Below are positions 18,339-27,953 of a stretch of 64,000 nucleotides of DNA, piece after piece (positions within the stretch are counted from its first letter, which is position 1; the number at the start of each line of letters is the position of its first letter). The translations under genes were made by a program, and so were the position numbers. Origin of the DNA: Vibrio nereis NBRC 15637 (GTDB lineage Bacteria > Pseudomonadota > Gammaproteobacteria > Enterobacterales > Vibrionaceae); NCBI RefSeq assembly GCF_001591105.1, contig NZ_BCUD01000002.1:62001-126000 (forward strand), read 5' to 3'. The notes under the pieces are model-generated. The model was given only the letters and a program-made list of their open reading frames with translations, did not search any database and was not told the DNA's origin.

Positions 18339-19256
18339 CTAAGACAGACACAATTGACCACAATGATGATTTTCTAAAATCGCATCAATCAGTTTGGTTG
18401 CCGCCAGAGAATGCTCTCGCTTATCCAATAGTGTGAGATGAAACTCTGCTTCATACTCCAGTTCTGGCACTACGATTCTCTCTAGCTCCCCCCTTTGCAC
18501 CCAAATCGCCGCGTAATGGTCTGGCAAATAGCCAATAAAGTTCCCCGATAACAACAAGTGCGCCGTCGCTTCCATATTGGTGGTGCTGGCGATATGCGGC
18601 ATGGCCTTGCGATGGCTAAGCGGCGTAATGTGGTGCGACAAACCGCGGTCAACCAAGGAGTATTCGCTGAGATCTTCAATAGCAATGGGTTGAGCACGAG
18701 ATAAGATGGGATGGGCAGAGCTACAGTACAAGCTCTGATGCTCGCTAAATAGCGGCGTATAAACGAGCCCATCTTTATGTAGCTCGGAGGAGGTAATGCC
18801 TAGCTCTATTTTACCGTCTAGCAGCATCATCTCTATTTGCTGTGAGTCCCACACCACGGTTTCCAGCGTGACTTTGGGGTGGCGTTCGCAAAAGGTTCTG
18901 ATCGCTTGCTGAATATGGCAATCAGGATTGGTCGCCAAGTTGTCCGTTAGGGCGAGTGTAATATGACCATGTGAGACTTTACGGATATTGTCGATTTGAT
19001 TTTCAAAGTTGTTAATGTTCTCAAACAGGCTTTGACACAGCGCGTATACCTTTTCTCCGTCCGGCGTGAGTCTAAAACCGCGCCTTCCTCGTTGGCATAG
19101 CGTCATCCCCAGCCTGACTTCAAGGTCGTGCATACGGGTACTGATGGTCGACTGGTGCATGTTAAGTGCAAACTGCGCAGCGGAAAAGCCACCAGACTCA
19201 ACAATGGTAAGGAATACTTGTAGTAGCTTTAGATCAAAATCACTCAGTTTTCGCAT
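18339..19256 (-). CDS. LysR family transcriptional regulator
   Basis: This 305-aa LysR protein begins MRKLSDFDLKLLQVFLTIVE, with a clear N-terminal helix-turn-helix (S-A-A-Q-F-A-L-N-M-H-Q-S-T-I-S-T-R-M-H-D-L-E) and an effector-binding domain of normal size. It is divergently transcribed from the ornithine-racemase-like/YfcC operon, separated by 620 bases. Control of that operon is a reasonable but unproven inference, since the gap is long for a shared LysR promoter. Confidence 0.9.
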   Translation of the reverse strand: MRKLSDFDLKLLQVFLTIVESGGFSAAQFALNMHQSTISTRMHDLEVRLGMTLCQRGRRGFRLTPDGEKVYALCQSLFENINNFENQIDNIRKVSHGHITLALTDNLATNPDCHIQQAIRTFCERHPKVTLETVVWDSQQIEMMLLDGKIELGITSSELHKDGLVYTPLFSEHQSLYCSSAHPILSRAQPIAIEDLSEYSLVDRGLSHHITPLSHRKAMPHIASTTNMEATAHLLLSGNFIGYLPDHYAAIWVQRGELERIVVPELEYEAEFHLTLLDKREHSLAATKLIDAILENHHCGQLCLS

Positions 19257-19876
19257 ATTAGCCCAACAATGGTAGTACAGCTTAAAGAAGGCAAAGCACT
19301 GGTTTACCCCAATCGCATTTTGGGACCACTGACCTTTGGAATCGTGTGTTCGATGAATGTGTTTTCAGCAAAATAGTAAGGGAAAACGATCTGGCCAAAC
19401 GTGATTGTATTCAAAGATACAGTGTTGCTTGTTGCGGCTAAAAATCGAGCCAATTTTACCCTTCGACTAATTATCCAAGCCAGTACCTTAGCCGTAACAA
19501 AAACCACCATTTCGACATTAACCATTCAATTAATTTGCATACAATCTCGATAACAGAAATAGCCGTTTTAAGAGCTTTTTCTCATTCTGATAACTTGTTC
19601 ACATTCCTATTAGATAAACCAAACAGCGTCGTTTGCTCTATCTATCTGCGCGCAGTTTGTAACATACCAACGCGGCATAAACCTTTTAAATCAAGGCTTA
19701 ACCATCTAAATACCTGTACTTACAAGCGCTGACTCCGACAAGATTAAATATGCACTCAACATCATAATTCAGGCATTACATCGAAAATCGACAAAGTATC
19801 GTCGTTCAAACCGTAATTTATCTCGATAAAAACAAAGCGCTAAATAACCACTAGAACAAAAACACAAGGTGGTAAA
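19257..19876. promoter_or_regulatory. 620-base AT-rich intergenic region, LysR to racemase
   Basis: No convincing gene is seen; the small frames present lack ribosome sites and family features. A short inverted repeat TTTATC-TC-GATAAA (19817-19830) lies 47 bases before the racemase ATG and may be an operator. The region otherwise must hold promoters for both genes. Confidence 0.45.
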
Positions 19877-20941
19877 ATGAACGCTTACCCAAGAATCAAT
19901 ATTCATCTAGACACAATTACCGACAACACCAAAAACATGGTTTCGGTTTGTGCCAACCATAACGTAAAACCCGCTGGCGTAACCAAACTGGCTTGCGCTT
20001 TACCTGAAGTGGCCAATGCCATTCTGGCTGGTGGAATTACATTGCTGGCAGACTCAAGGCTAAGCAACTTGAAAAAAATCAAACACCTGCGCGCTCAAAC
20101 TCTATTGCTGCGTTTGCCAGCATTAAGCGAAGTTGAAGACGTGGTCGAGTTTGCAGATATCTCACTTAACTCAGAGCTGGTGACTCTTCAAGCCCTATCA
20201 AAAGCGGCACAGGCAAAAGGTAAGCGCCATCAAGTGATCGTTATGCATGATCTCGGCGACCTGCGCGAAGGCGGCTTTTTTGAAGAAGAAACCTTAGCAC
20301 TCTGCCGTGAAGCCACCCATCTTCCTGGCATCGAATTGGTGGGGCTAGGCACCAACTTGGCGTGCTACGGGGGCGTCGAACCTTCCAATAGCAATCAAAG
20401 CCAATTAGTTGCCCTCGCTCGCCAAGTCGAAGCCGACAATCAGCTCACACTGCAATATGTCTCCGGTGCCAGTTCTGCGGGCTTAGGATTGATGATGCGC
20501 AGCGAACTGCCCAAAGGCGTTAACCAGCTTCGTTTGGGCGCTTCGCTGCTGATGGGAATTGGCTTAAACGACGATCCAGTACCAAACACACGCCAGGATA
20601 CCTTTCAGCTTGAAGCCGAGATCATCGAAATCAAAGTTAAGCCTTCCGTTCCGACCAACTCTACCGCGCTGGATGCGTTTGGTAATAAGCCCGAGTTTGT
20701 CGATCGCGGCCTGCGTCGCCGCGCGTTATGCGCAATAGGCAAGCAGGACGTGGATATTAGTGAGCTCACTCCGGTGGATAAGAACATCATCGTCATCGGC
20801 GGCAGCAGCGATCACCTAATTCTGGACATCAATGACTGCGAACAGCCCTACGAGATCGGCACCCCAGTTAAGTTCGATTTGTCTTACGGCGCGGTTTTGC
20901 AGTGCATGACCTCTGAATACGTGCACAAACATATGATTTAG
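19877..20941 (+). CDS. Alanine/ornithine racemase-like PLP enzyme
   Basis: The 354-aa protein has the fold-type III alanine-racemase barrel: an N-terminal PLP lysine region (K-P-A-G-V-T-K-L-A-C), V-M-H-D-L-G-D-L-R-E-G, and the phosphate-binding S-G-A-S-S-A-G-L and L-R-L-G-A-S-L-L-M-G stretches. These features resemble ornithine racemases rather than Alr/DadX. AAGGTGG lies just before the ATG. It is followed 43 bases later by a YfcC-type carrier, suggesting an operon that imports and racemises a basic amino acid or processes a D-isomer. The substrate is inferred, not seen. Confidence 0.85.
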   Translation: MNAYPRINIHLDTITDNTKNMVSVCANHNVKPAGVTKLACALPEVANAILAGGITLLADSRLSNLKKIKHLRAQTLLLRLPALSEVEDVVEFADISLNSELVTLQALSKAAQAKGKRHQVIVMHDLGDLREGGFFEEETLALCREATHLPGIELVGLGTNLACYGGVEPSNSNQSQLVALARQVEADNQLTLQYVSGASSAGLGLMMRSELPKGVNQLRLGASLLMGIGLNDDPVPNTRQDTFQLEAEIIEIKVKPSVPTNSTALDAFGNKPEFVDRGLRRRALCAIGKQDVDISELTPVDKNIIVIGGSSDHLILDINDCEQPYEIGTPVKFDLSYGAVLQCMTSEYVHKHMI

Positions 20942-20984
20942 AAACCTTAATTTGCAGCCAAGTTTGGGTTGCTAAGGAAGCTCC

Positions 20985-22397
20985 ATGTTAAAAATCAAAA
21001 AATTTCCCAACACTTTTACTATCCTCTTTTTCTTGATAGCCCTGTTTGCCATGCTGACGTACATCCTCCCAGCAGGAAAATACGTTCGTGAGATGAACTC
21101 ACAGCTAGGCCGCGAAGTACCGATTCCTGGCTCTTATGAAATCATTGAAAGCACACCGCAGGGCATGTTCGATACGCTGATGGCCCCTATTTCTGGCTTT
21201 TATGACCCTGTTTCGGGCGTGATTGGCGCAATCGACGTCAGTTTGTTTGTCCTGATGGTGGGCGGTTTCCTTGGCATCGTGACCAAAACTGGCGCCATTG
21301 ATACTGGCATTGCGCGCGTCATGGTCCTGCTGAAAGGACGGGAGATTTACATGATCCCGATCCTAATGGTGTTGTTTGCTCTGGGCGGAACCTCTTATGG
21401 TATGGCAGAAGAATCGCTCGCTTTTTACGGGCTGATGATCCCAATCTTTATGACCGCACGCTTCGATCCGTTAGTTGCCGTTTCGGTCATCTTCATCGGC
21501 ACAGGCGTGGGCACATTGGGCTCAACCATTAACCCATTTGGTACGGTGATCGCGTCTAACGCTGCCAGCGTCGATTTTATCAGTGGTATCGAGTTACGCT
21601 TTATTATTCTTGCCGTTGCTTTGGTGGTGGCGACTGCGTATGTAATGCACTATGCGAGAAAAGTGCAGCGCGATCCAAATGCCTCACTGGTGGCTCATTT
21701 ACGTAAAGATCATGAAGAACACTTCCTCGCGGGCAAACCATCCGGCGATGATCTTGCCCCGCTCACTTTTGCTCAGAAAGGCGTTCTGATCCTGTTCATT
21801 CTGACCTTTGTGATCATGATTTACGGCGTATCTGTACTGGGTTGGTGGATGGCAGAAATGGCAACGCTGTTTATCTTTATGGGGATTCTTTGTGGCTTGG
21901 TTGGCCGACTAAAAGAAGACGACTTAATCAACTCCTTTGTCGCGGGCGCAGCGGATCTGATTGGCGTTGCACTGATTGTGGGTGTCGCACGCGGGATCGT
22001 CGTGGTGATGGAAGCGGGCAATATCACCGATACCATCTTAAGTTATGCGGAAAGCTTAGTCGCCGGCAAAAGCAACGTGCTGTTTATTAACACCGTTTAC
22101 TGGATTGAAATGCTGCTCTCTTTCATTGTTCCATCCACTTCAGGGTTAGCGGTAATGAGTATGCCTATCCTTGCGCCACTGAGTGACTTTGCCAATACCG
22201 GACGCGAGTTGGTGGTGACGGCGTTTATGAGCGGCATCGGAACCATCCTATTTGTCACGCCAACTTATGGTGTGTTGATGGGCGGCTTAGCCATCGCCAA
22301 AATCCCTTACATCACCTGGCTCAAGTTTATTGCGCCATTGGTTGCCTTCTTCGTCGTGCTAAATAGTATCGTCTTGTCGGTAGGCGTATCATTCTAA
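20985..22397 (+). CDS. YfcC family (basic amino-acid/C4-dicarboxylate-type) membrane carrier
   Basis: This 470-aa integral membrane protein has about 11-12 hydrophobic segments and the YfcC/ArsB-NhaD superfamily pattern, with a G-T-S-Y-G-M-A-E-E-S region and the repeat-like V-P-S-T-S-G-L-A-V-M-S-M-P-I near the C-terminus. YfcC-type proteins are annotated as basic amino-acid antiporters or C4-dicarboxylate carriers. AAGGAAG precedes the ATG. Co-transcription with the racemase gene suggests ornithine or a related amino acid as substrate. Confidence 0.88.
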   Translation: MLKIKKFPNTFTILFFLIALFAMLTYILPAGKYVREMNSQLGREVPIPGSYEIIESTPQGMFDTLMAPISGFYDPVSGVIGAIDVSLFVLMVGGFLGIVTKTGAIDTGIARVMVLLKGREIYMIPILMVLFALGGTSYGMAEESLAFYGLMIPIFMTARFDPLVAVSVIFIGTGVGTLGSTINPFGTVIASNAASVDFISGIELRFIILAVALVVATAYVMHYARKVQRDPNASLVAHLRKDHEEHFLAGKPSGDDLAPLTFAQKGVLILFILTFVIMIYGVSVLGWWMAEMATLFIFMGILCGLVGRLKEDDLINSFVAGAADLIGVALIVGVARGIVVVMEAGNITDTILSYAESLVAGKSNVLFINTVYWIEMLLSFIVPSTSGLAVMSMPILAPLSDFANTGRELVVTAFMSGIGTILFVTPTYGVLMGGLAIAKIPYITWLKFIAPLVAFFVVLNSIVLSVGVSF

Positions 22398-22438
22398 CTA
22401 CTTATTATGTGACAAGATTGAACCCTATATAAACACCA

Positions 22439-22461
22439 AGCCCCCAACATGATTGGGGGCT
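22439..22461 (+). terminator. Terminator after YfcC gene
   Basis: AGCCCCCAA (22439-22447) pairs with TTGGGGGCT (22453-22461) around CATGA, then a T-rich stretch. It closes the racemase-YfcC operon. Confidence 0.8.
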
Positions 22462-22619
22462 ATTTCATTTAAATGGGTTGATTTAAAACTTTGAAGAAGA
22501 GCAAGCTGCCACACCTTATTGACCGAATAACGTATGGCGATCTTTGTGTAAATCGGCTAGTGTGATTGCGTACTACCTAGAAAATGTAGTTGTTGCGTTA
22601 CAATAAAAAGGTCTAAGCC

Positions 22620-23408
22620 ATGAACAAAGAGTCAAATACGTATAATCGGTTTTCATGTAAAAACTGTGGTGATAAAAACAGTTTAGACTTTGACTTCACA
22701 ATGGCTTTTCAGCCCATTATTAACTGCAAAACGAATCAAATCTTTGGTTATGAAGCTTTAGTTCGGGGATTAAATAACGAGTCAGCTTTTTCTGTCATCT
22801 CTAAAGTCAATGATGATAACCGTTACCTTTTCGATCAGTTGTGTCGAGTTAAAGCCATATCCCTGGCATCTACACTGAAACTGGATTCAATGCTCAGTAT
22901 CAACTTTTTTCCCAATGCGATTTACAACCCTGAGCGTTGTATTCGAACGACGCTGGATGCTGCTAGAAAATATAACTTTCCAGTTGAACAAATCATGTTT
23001 GAGTTTACCGAAGTTGAAAAGATTGAAGATAGTGAGCTTATTAAAAGCATCGTCGAATACTACAACAAATTAGGGTTCAAAACTGCCATCGATGATTTTG
23101 GTTCCGGCTATTCTGGTTTAGGTTTATTAGCCGATTTTCAAACGAATATCGTCAAATTTGACATGGGCCTTATTAGGGATATTAATGAAGATCGCGCTCG
23201 ACAATCCATCATCAAAAACTGTTTAAATATGTTCAGAGAGTTAAATATCACACCGTTGGCTGAAGGTGTTGAAACTAAAGAAGAATTTATATACTTACGC
23301 GATTCTGGCATCGAATTGATGCAGGGTTATCTCTTTGCCAAACCAGGATTTGAATGTTTACCACAAGTCGATTTTAGTGAGTTAGATTCCATGGCTCAGT
23401 TAGCCTAA
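22620..23408 (+). CDS. EAL domain cyclic-di-GMP phosphodiesterase
   Basis: The 262-aa protein is almost entirely one EAL domain: YEALVRG near residue 45, SINFFPN, IMFEFTE, IDDFGSGYSGL, VKFDMGL, AEGVE and MQGYLFAKP. All metal and catalytic residues of active EAL enzymes appear present, so hydrolysis of c-di-GMP to pGpG is expected. There is no membrane segment or PAS/GGDEF domain; only a short N-terminus with CKNCGD, which could bind metal or respond to redox. It is probably cytosolic and monocistronic. Confidence 0.92.
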   Translation: MNKESNTYNRFSCKNCGDKNSLDFDFTMAFQPIINCKTNQIFGYEALVRGLNNESAFSVISKVNDDNRYLFDQLCRVKAISLASTLKLDSMLSINFFPNAIYNPERCIRTTLDAARKYNFPVEQIMFEFTEVEKIEDSELIKSIVEYYNKLGFKTAIDDFGSGYSGLGLLADFQTNIVKFDMGLIRDINEDRARQSIIKNCLNMFRELNITPLAEGVETKEEFIYLRDSGIELMQGYLFAKPGFECLPQVDFSELDSMAQLA

Positions 23409-23478
23409 CTTATACTTATGATGCGATCTGGCCACATGCACCAACAAAAAGGCCAGACCGTGTATCAGTCAGCATCAA

Positions 23479-23859
23479 CTATTTCATCGAATGCAAACCG
23501 ATCATATTGCCTTCCGTGTCACTGACAATTGAAATATACCCGTACTGACCGATAGAAAATTTTGAGTGTTCAACGCTTCCTTCAGCTTCGACAACGCGAG
23601 CCTCTTCGGTGGCGCAATCCTCACAAGTGAAATACACCATGGTACTATTGCCGCCCGATCGAACCCCTTCCATCTTCGCCAGTGCTCCCGTCGCGCCATA
23701 CTGGTCCATTGATGAAGGAAAGCCCCACATCACAACGCCAACGTTGGCTTCATCATTAATTTTTTCTAACGTAACTTCGAACACTGCTTCGTAAAATGCT
23801 TTTGCTCGATCCATATCATCAACATAGATCTCAAACCAACAAACTGGATTCGTATTCAT
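23479..23859 (-). CDS. VOC family (glyoxalase/bleomycin-resistance fold) protein
   Basis: This 126-aa single-domain protein begins with the usual C-W-F-E-I-Y-V-D-D-M-D-R-A-K-A-F-Y-E and ends with D-T-E-G-N-M-I-G-L-H. Such proteins bind a metal and act in lyase, dioxygenase or binding roles; the exact function cannot be read. AGGAGG lies just upstream of the ATG. Confidence 0.88.
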   Translation of the reverse strand: MNTNPVCWFEIYVDDMDRAKAFYEAVFEVTLEKINDEANVGVVMWGFPSSMDQYGATGALAKMEGVRSGGNSTMVYFTCEDCATEEARVVEAEGSVEHSKFSIGQYGYISIVSDTEGNMIGLHSMK

Positions 23860-24033
23860 GTGGCCTCCTGGTTTCGTGCCGTCGCTTTAAACCTAGTCCA
23901 ACACCAATAACTTGCCAGCACCATGCGCACTATTTGCACACTTTCTCACTGATAATAAAAGCGCGACCCCATCCTTTGATATGCGATAGAATGGCCATTG
24001 AATCTCTACAACACGAACCCAATTCGCCACCTT

Positions 24034-24447
24034 ATGCTAAAGATATCGAACACCGTCACCCTGCAAGCTTGGGAAATTCAATTAACCGCGATCCGCGCAC
24101 AAGGCGCTGGGGGACAGAACGTTAATAAGGTTTCTTCAGCCATACATCTTCAATTCGATGTTAAGCACTCCACATTGCCAGATATCTATAAAGAACGCGT
24201 TCTAGCGCTAAAAGATTCGAGAATATCCAAAGATGGCGTGATCACCATTAAAGCGCAGCAGTTTCGTACGCAAGAGCAGAATAAAGAAGATGCATTAAAT
24301 AGGCTGGCCGATCTGATTCGCTCTGCGATGGTGGTTCAGAAAAAACGCAGAGAGACCAAACCAACCCGCGCTTCGAAAGAACGCCGCCTAAAAGGCAAAA
24401 ACATCAAGTCGCAAACCAAATCGCTGCGCGGTCGTGTAAAACACTAA
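24034..24447 (+). CDS. arfB: Alternative ribosome-rescue factor ArfB (peptidyl-tRNA hydrolase)
   Basis: The 137-aa protein contains the RF-like catalytic GGQ motif in AIRAQGAGGQNVNKVSSAIHL and a basic C-terminal tail (R-R-L-K-G-K-N-I-K) that inserts in the empty mRNA channel. ArfB releases stalled peptides on non-stop ribosomes. ATG 24034 gives the family N-terminus; the frame open from 23998 would add 12 residues. No obvious operon partner. Confidence 0.93.
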   Translation: MLKISNTVTLQAWEIQLTAIRAQGAGGQNVNKVSSAIHLQFDVKHSTLPDIYKERVLALKDSRISKDGVITIKAQQFRTQEQNKEDALNRLADLIRSAMVVQKKRRETKPTRASKERRLKGKNIKSQTKSLRGRVKH

Positions 24448-24457
24448 TTCGCACATG

Positions 24458-24485
24458 AAAAAGCCTCAACTCGATGAGTTGAGGC
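24458..24485 (-). terminator. Strong hairpin terminator, minus-strand oriented
   Basis: GCCTCAACTC (24463-24472) pairs perfectly with GAGTTGAGGC (24476-24485). On the minus strand TTTTT follows, so it should terminate the gene at 24537; it may also stop transcription from arfB. Confidence 0.75.
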
Positions 24486-24536
24486 CCAGTCCAAATGAGG
24501 AGTGTCACTTCGCTCTTCCCCTCACATGTAAAGTAA

Positions 24537-24884
24537 TTAAAGGCTTTCCCACTTGCTTAAATTGCAGCGTCTGGCCATGAAAATGTAATACATGCTCATC
24601 AATAAGGCGTACGCACTGGTGCCCATCATCACTTCGTTTGCGAGTGTTAGGTAAGTGTCGGTGGGTGGGTCATAGCGGAAAATCACGCTGAAAATGAAGA
24701 ATAAAACAAAGAACTCCACGCCTAAAACAAGGAAATTGCGCCAAATTGGCTCGTAGTAAGAAGGCCTAACTTTCACGCCCAACTTGCGCAAAAATTTGTG
24801 GGAAAAGGCATGGTGGCTTGAAGAACGAATACCAGCGCGCTCTAGCTCATCTACCGCCTTATCCATTTTAGTGTCGTAACTCAT
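24537..24884 (-). CDS. Small two-TM conserved membrane protein (DUF6404-like)
   Basis: The 115-aa product (ATG 24884) has a soluble N-terminal part (MDKAVDELERAGI and a basic H-K-F-L-R-K-L-G-V-K-V-R-P region) followed by two hydrophobic segments. It matches my recollection of the DUF6404 family of gammaproteobacterial membrane proteins; function unknown. An upstream in-frame ATG at 24923 has a poorer context. Confidence 0.7.
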   Translation of the reverse strand: MSYDTKMDKAVDELERAGIRSSSHHAFSHKFLRKLGVKVRPSYYEPIWRNFLVLGVEFFVLFFIFSVIFRYDPPTDTYLTLANEVMMGTSAYALLMSMYYIFMARRCNLSKWESL

Positions 24885-25077
24885 AACTATTTTTCTATCA
24901 ATAAAAACGGGAGTGTACTGCAACTATTGCAAAACAGTTTCGAGTCATTTCAAATTTTTAACGCAGTGATACCTGAAAAGTCGTATCGAATTGTTACGAA
25001 TTCTTCCGCCATTTCTGCAAAGCAGCGCGCGCTATCTATAATTAACTTAATATTGAACGTGGTAAAAGGACAACCAC

Positions 25078-25404
25078 ATGAACACCCTAATTCTATACGC
25101 ACTGCTGCTATCTACACCATCGCCAACGGTCGATGCAGGCGCGCTTCCGCTCAAGTGCCATTTACTCAACACGGCTGATAATTTTTGGTTCTATAAAGAG
25201 CAGATGGTCTACAAGAGCAACCAGTTTGCCATTTTTCAGAATTTTATCGGCCGTACAGTGACACAGGTGGATCTAAGAACCAGTGAACTGATCCGCACCA
25301 CTTATATTGGTGATCCCTACGATCCCAAATATCAAATTTTGATGGGTCGATGTGTTGATACCAGTCATGTCCTCAAAATGTGGGAACTGAGCGACAACCC
25401 CTAG
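25078..25404 (+). CDS. Small hypothetical exported protein
   Basis: I do not recognise this 108-aa protein. AAAAGGACAACC precedes the ATG, supporting translation. The first 20 residues (MNTLILYALLLSTPSPTVDA) are hydrophobic and could be a signal peptide. Two Cys residues (C-H-L-L and G-R-C-V-D) could form a disulfide in the periplasm. No neighbours point to a function. Confidence 0.65.
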   Translation: MNTLILYALLLSTPSPTVDAGALPLKCHLLNTADNFWFYKEQMVYKSNQFAIFQNFIGRTVTQVDLRTSELIRTTYIGDPYDPKYQILMGRCVDTSHVLKMWELSDNP

Positions 25405-25603
25405 TTCTCACTACTCATTATTTATCCTCAACTTTGTACCTTTCACTTTAGCGGTGCTACTCATCGTTAAAGCGTGGGAGTGTTAGGTATACCGTCAGTG
25501 TCTCTTTTCATCTCAAGATCACATTTCTATAACATTTTGCCCACAAGACAATTTTTGAATCTTAGAATAAAAACTCAGCTTACACATCAACCAAGGAAGA
25601 ACT

Positions 25604-26038
25604 ATGGAAAGCTTGCTGAAAGGGTTTCCGGTCATCACCGAAATTCCTGTCGCATGGGGTGAAATGGATGCACTGCAACACGTTAATAACGTGGTTTACT
25701 TTCGCTATTTCGAAACGGCGCGACTTGAGTATTTCAACGCCATCAACTTATTGGTGAACTTGGGACAAAGTCAGATTGGCCCTGTACTAAGCGAAACCAA
25801 CTGCCGTTACAAGCTACCCATCACCTATCCCGATACCTTGCTGATTGGCTCCAAAGTGATTGATATACAAGACGATCGCTTTACGATGGAATACTGCATT
25901 GTGAGCAAAAAGCTGGGCAAGGTGAGTACCGTTGGCCATGCAACTGGAGTGATGTTTGACTTTAAAAACAACACCAAGGCGAAACTGCCAGACGAGATTA
26001 AGCAATCGATTCTGGATCTTGAAGCCAGCGCAGAATAA
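25604..26038 (+). CDS. Acyl-CoA thioesterase, 4HBT hot-dog fold
   Basis: The 144-aa protein has the 4-hydroxybenzoyl-CoA thioesterase signature V-A-W-G-E-M-D-A-L-Q-H-V-N-N-V-V-Y, with the Asp/His/Asn positions of the YbgC/FadM type. It probably hydrolyses medium- or long-chain acyl-CoA in the cytoplasm. AAGGAAG lies upstream of the ATG. It converges with the ABC-F gene, sharing a terminator. Confidence 0.88.
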   Translation: MESLLKGFPVITEIPVAWGEMDALQHVNNVVYFRYFETARLEYFNAINLLVNLGQSQIGPVLSETNCRYKLPITYPDTLLIGSKVIDIQDDRFTMEYCIVSKKLGKVSTVGHATGVMFDFKNNTKAKLPDEIKQSILDLEASAE

Positions 26039-26045
26039 CCCAAAA

Positions 26046-26080
26046 CGCTATTTCACCTGCACTTGGCAGGCGAAATAGCG
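26046..26080. terminator. Bidirectional terminator between thioesterase and ABC-F genes
   Basis: Arms CGCTATTTCACCTG (26046-26059) and CAGGCGAAATAGCG (26067-26080) pair with one mismatch around a 7-base loop, located between two convergent stop codons. Confidence 0.75.
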
Positions 26081-26084
26081 TCCA

Positions 26085-27665
26085 TTACGCATCGGCTTCT
26101 AATTGATAACTCTCGCTAATACCAGAATCTGCAACAAACTCATCATCATGGCTAACCAGAATAAATGCCCCCTGATATTGCTTTAGAGTTTGCGCGAGCA
26201 AAATTTTAGAGTCTAAGTCGAGGTGATTATCGGGTTCATCGAGCAGCAATAACGGTGAGTCAGGCTGATGGCCTACCACCAACATCGCGAGCTTCATTTT
26301 CTCACCGCCACTGAGCTGGCTCACTAAGCGAAACACGCTATCGCGGCGAAAGCCAATGCCCGCCAATAAGGTACGCGCATCCCACTCGGCTAAACCAGAA
26401 CAAAACGCCATCAAGTTTTCGAGCATTGAGCGCGAGTCATCCAACAACCCAAAATGCTGATCGAGGTAGAACACACTGCCATTAACACGTATCTCGCCAC
26501 TTTCTAGTTTCTGTTTACCGTTAATAACCTTGAGCAAGGTTGATTTACCACACCCGTTCACGCCACTAAGACGCAGCCTGCTGCCTACCTGTATCTGCAA
26601 GTTAATCGGACGTGAACTGCCGACTGGTAGAACACCATTAACCACAGAGAGTAACTTGCTGCCGCCATGGCTTTGCGCGGTCAAATGCATTTTTTGTGGT
26701 TTTAGCTGTTCTTGCCTCGCTTGTAACGTGTTTTGCTTGGTTTGCAATAACTGGCGTCGGCTGGATTCATTCTTTGACCGATTAGACGCGGCGGCAGTTG
26801 CCATACTGCGTAAACCATTTAGGAAGACTTTCGGCTGCCCTCCTTTCCTGCGGATCTTGTTGCCTTGCGCGGCGCGCTGGTCGGCTTTTTCTCTGTTTAG
26901 TTGCGCTTGCTTTTCCAATCGTTTTTGCTCTTTCTGCACGCTGTGAAGTTGCCGCTCGACCGCCTCGCTTTCTTGATCCTTTTGTTTACGGTAAAAATCA
27001 TAATTGCCGCCGTACTCGGTTAAGCCAAGCGAGCTCAACTCCCAGATATGCTCCATCTCACGCAATAATTGGCGATCGTGGCTGATCAGCAGAATTGCTC
27101 CTGGATAAGCGCGGATCTGTGCCACCAGCCACTCGCGCGCTTGGCTATCTAAATGATTAGAGGGTTCGTCCAATACCAACAACCCCGTTTGTGACTCGAA
27201 CAACTGCCACAGCTGGAGCCTCGCCAACTGGCCGCCGCTTAATTGCTGGCAAAGAAAGTTGGGGTCTTCTGGCAACCCTAAGTCAGAGAGCTGTTCATTT
27301 AACGCCTGATTAAGCTGCCAGCGTTCACCGACGATGTCGAACCATTTCTCATCACATTCGCCAGATTCGATGCGCTGTATAGCCTCTAACACGTGGTCGA
27401 TTTTCATAAACTGTGCAATGGTCATCTCGCTGGATAACAACTCTGACGGCTGTTGAGTGTACACAGCGATGTTGGTAGAAAGTTCGACCCATCCATGTGT
27501 TGGCGCCCGTTGTTTGGTTAATAACGCCGCCAGTAGCGATTTACCGACACCGTTTCGCCCCACTAACCCCACACGACGCTGGGTCAAGGTGCATGAAATG
27601 TCGTTAAAAAGAACGTCACCGTTATCAAACTGATAACTGATCTGGTTTGCTTGTAGCAATGGCAT
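26085..27665 (-). CDS. ABC-F family ATPase
   Basis: The 526-aa cytoplasmic protein has two ABC domains: Walker A GRNGVGKS near the N-terminus and GVNGCGKST near 350, signatures LSGGQLARLQLWQ and LSGGEKMKLAMLV, Walker B LLVLDEPSNHLDS and LLLLDEPDNHLDL. A basic linker rich in Gln, Lys and Arg joins them. ABC-F proteins act on ribosomes (translation or antibiotic protection). ATG 27665 has AGGAGG just upstream; the frame continues to 27701. Subfamily is uncertain; it differs from housekeeping EttA/Uup by its shorter linker. Confidence 0.92.
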   Translation of the reverse strand: MPLLQANQISYQFDNGDVLFNDISCTLTQRRVGLVGRNGVGKSLLAALLTKQRAPTHGWVELSTNIAVYTQQPSELLSSEMTIAQFMKIDHVLEAIQRIESGECDEKWFDIVGERWQLNQALNEQLSDLGLPEDPNFLCQQLSGGQLARLQLWQLFESQTGLLVLDEPSNHLDSQAREWLVAQIRAYPGAILLISHDRQLLREMEHIWELSSLGLTEYGGNYDFYRKQKDQESEAVERQLHSVQKEQKRLEKQAQLNREKADQRAAQGNKIRRKGGQPKVFLNGLRSMATAAASNRSKNESSRRQLLQTKQNTLQARQEQLKPQKMHLTAQSHGGSKLLSVVNGVLPVGSSRPINLQIQVGSRLRLSGVNGCGKSTLLKVINGKQKLESGEIRVNGSVFYLDQHFGLLDDSRSMLENLMAFCSGLAEWDARTLLAGIGFRRDSVFRLVSQLSGGEKMKLAMLVVGHQPDSPLLLLDEPDNHLDLDSKILLAQTLKQYQGAFILVSHDDEFVADSGISESYQLEADA

Positions 27666-27953
27666 AGTTTGCCTCCTGTAGAACAGGATTACGCGTAGCA
27701 ATACCGAAAGGCGCTGGGTGCGCTTAAAATGAAGTAATGTGGAAGTTCTGTGTCCGCAATGAAGCGAGGAACGAAGCTACGCCGACTAACCCTGTAAATC
27801 CGATTAATAAAAGTAAAAATGGATGTCAGGTGTTAGTTGTTCATGTTGGCGTAATCTCCTAAAGAAGTGATGAGGCGAGTATAGGTGATATTTCGTACAA
27901 AAAACAAGCTTTAGAATTGGGGAAGGTGAAGTGCTTCCCCAAAACATAACAGG

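Noticed and set aside
19304..19525. 73-aa minus-strand reading frame in the LysR-racemase gap
   Set aside because: No ribosome site, no family feature, and composition like the non-coding flank.
23427..23457. TCTGGCC/GGCCAGA inverted repeat as terminator after the EAL gene
   Set aside because: Loop is 17 bases and no T-run follows on the plus strand; too weak to call.
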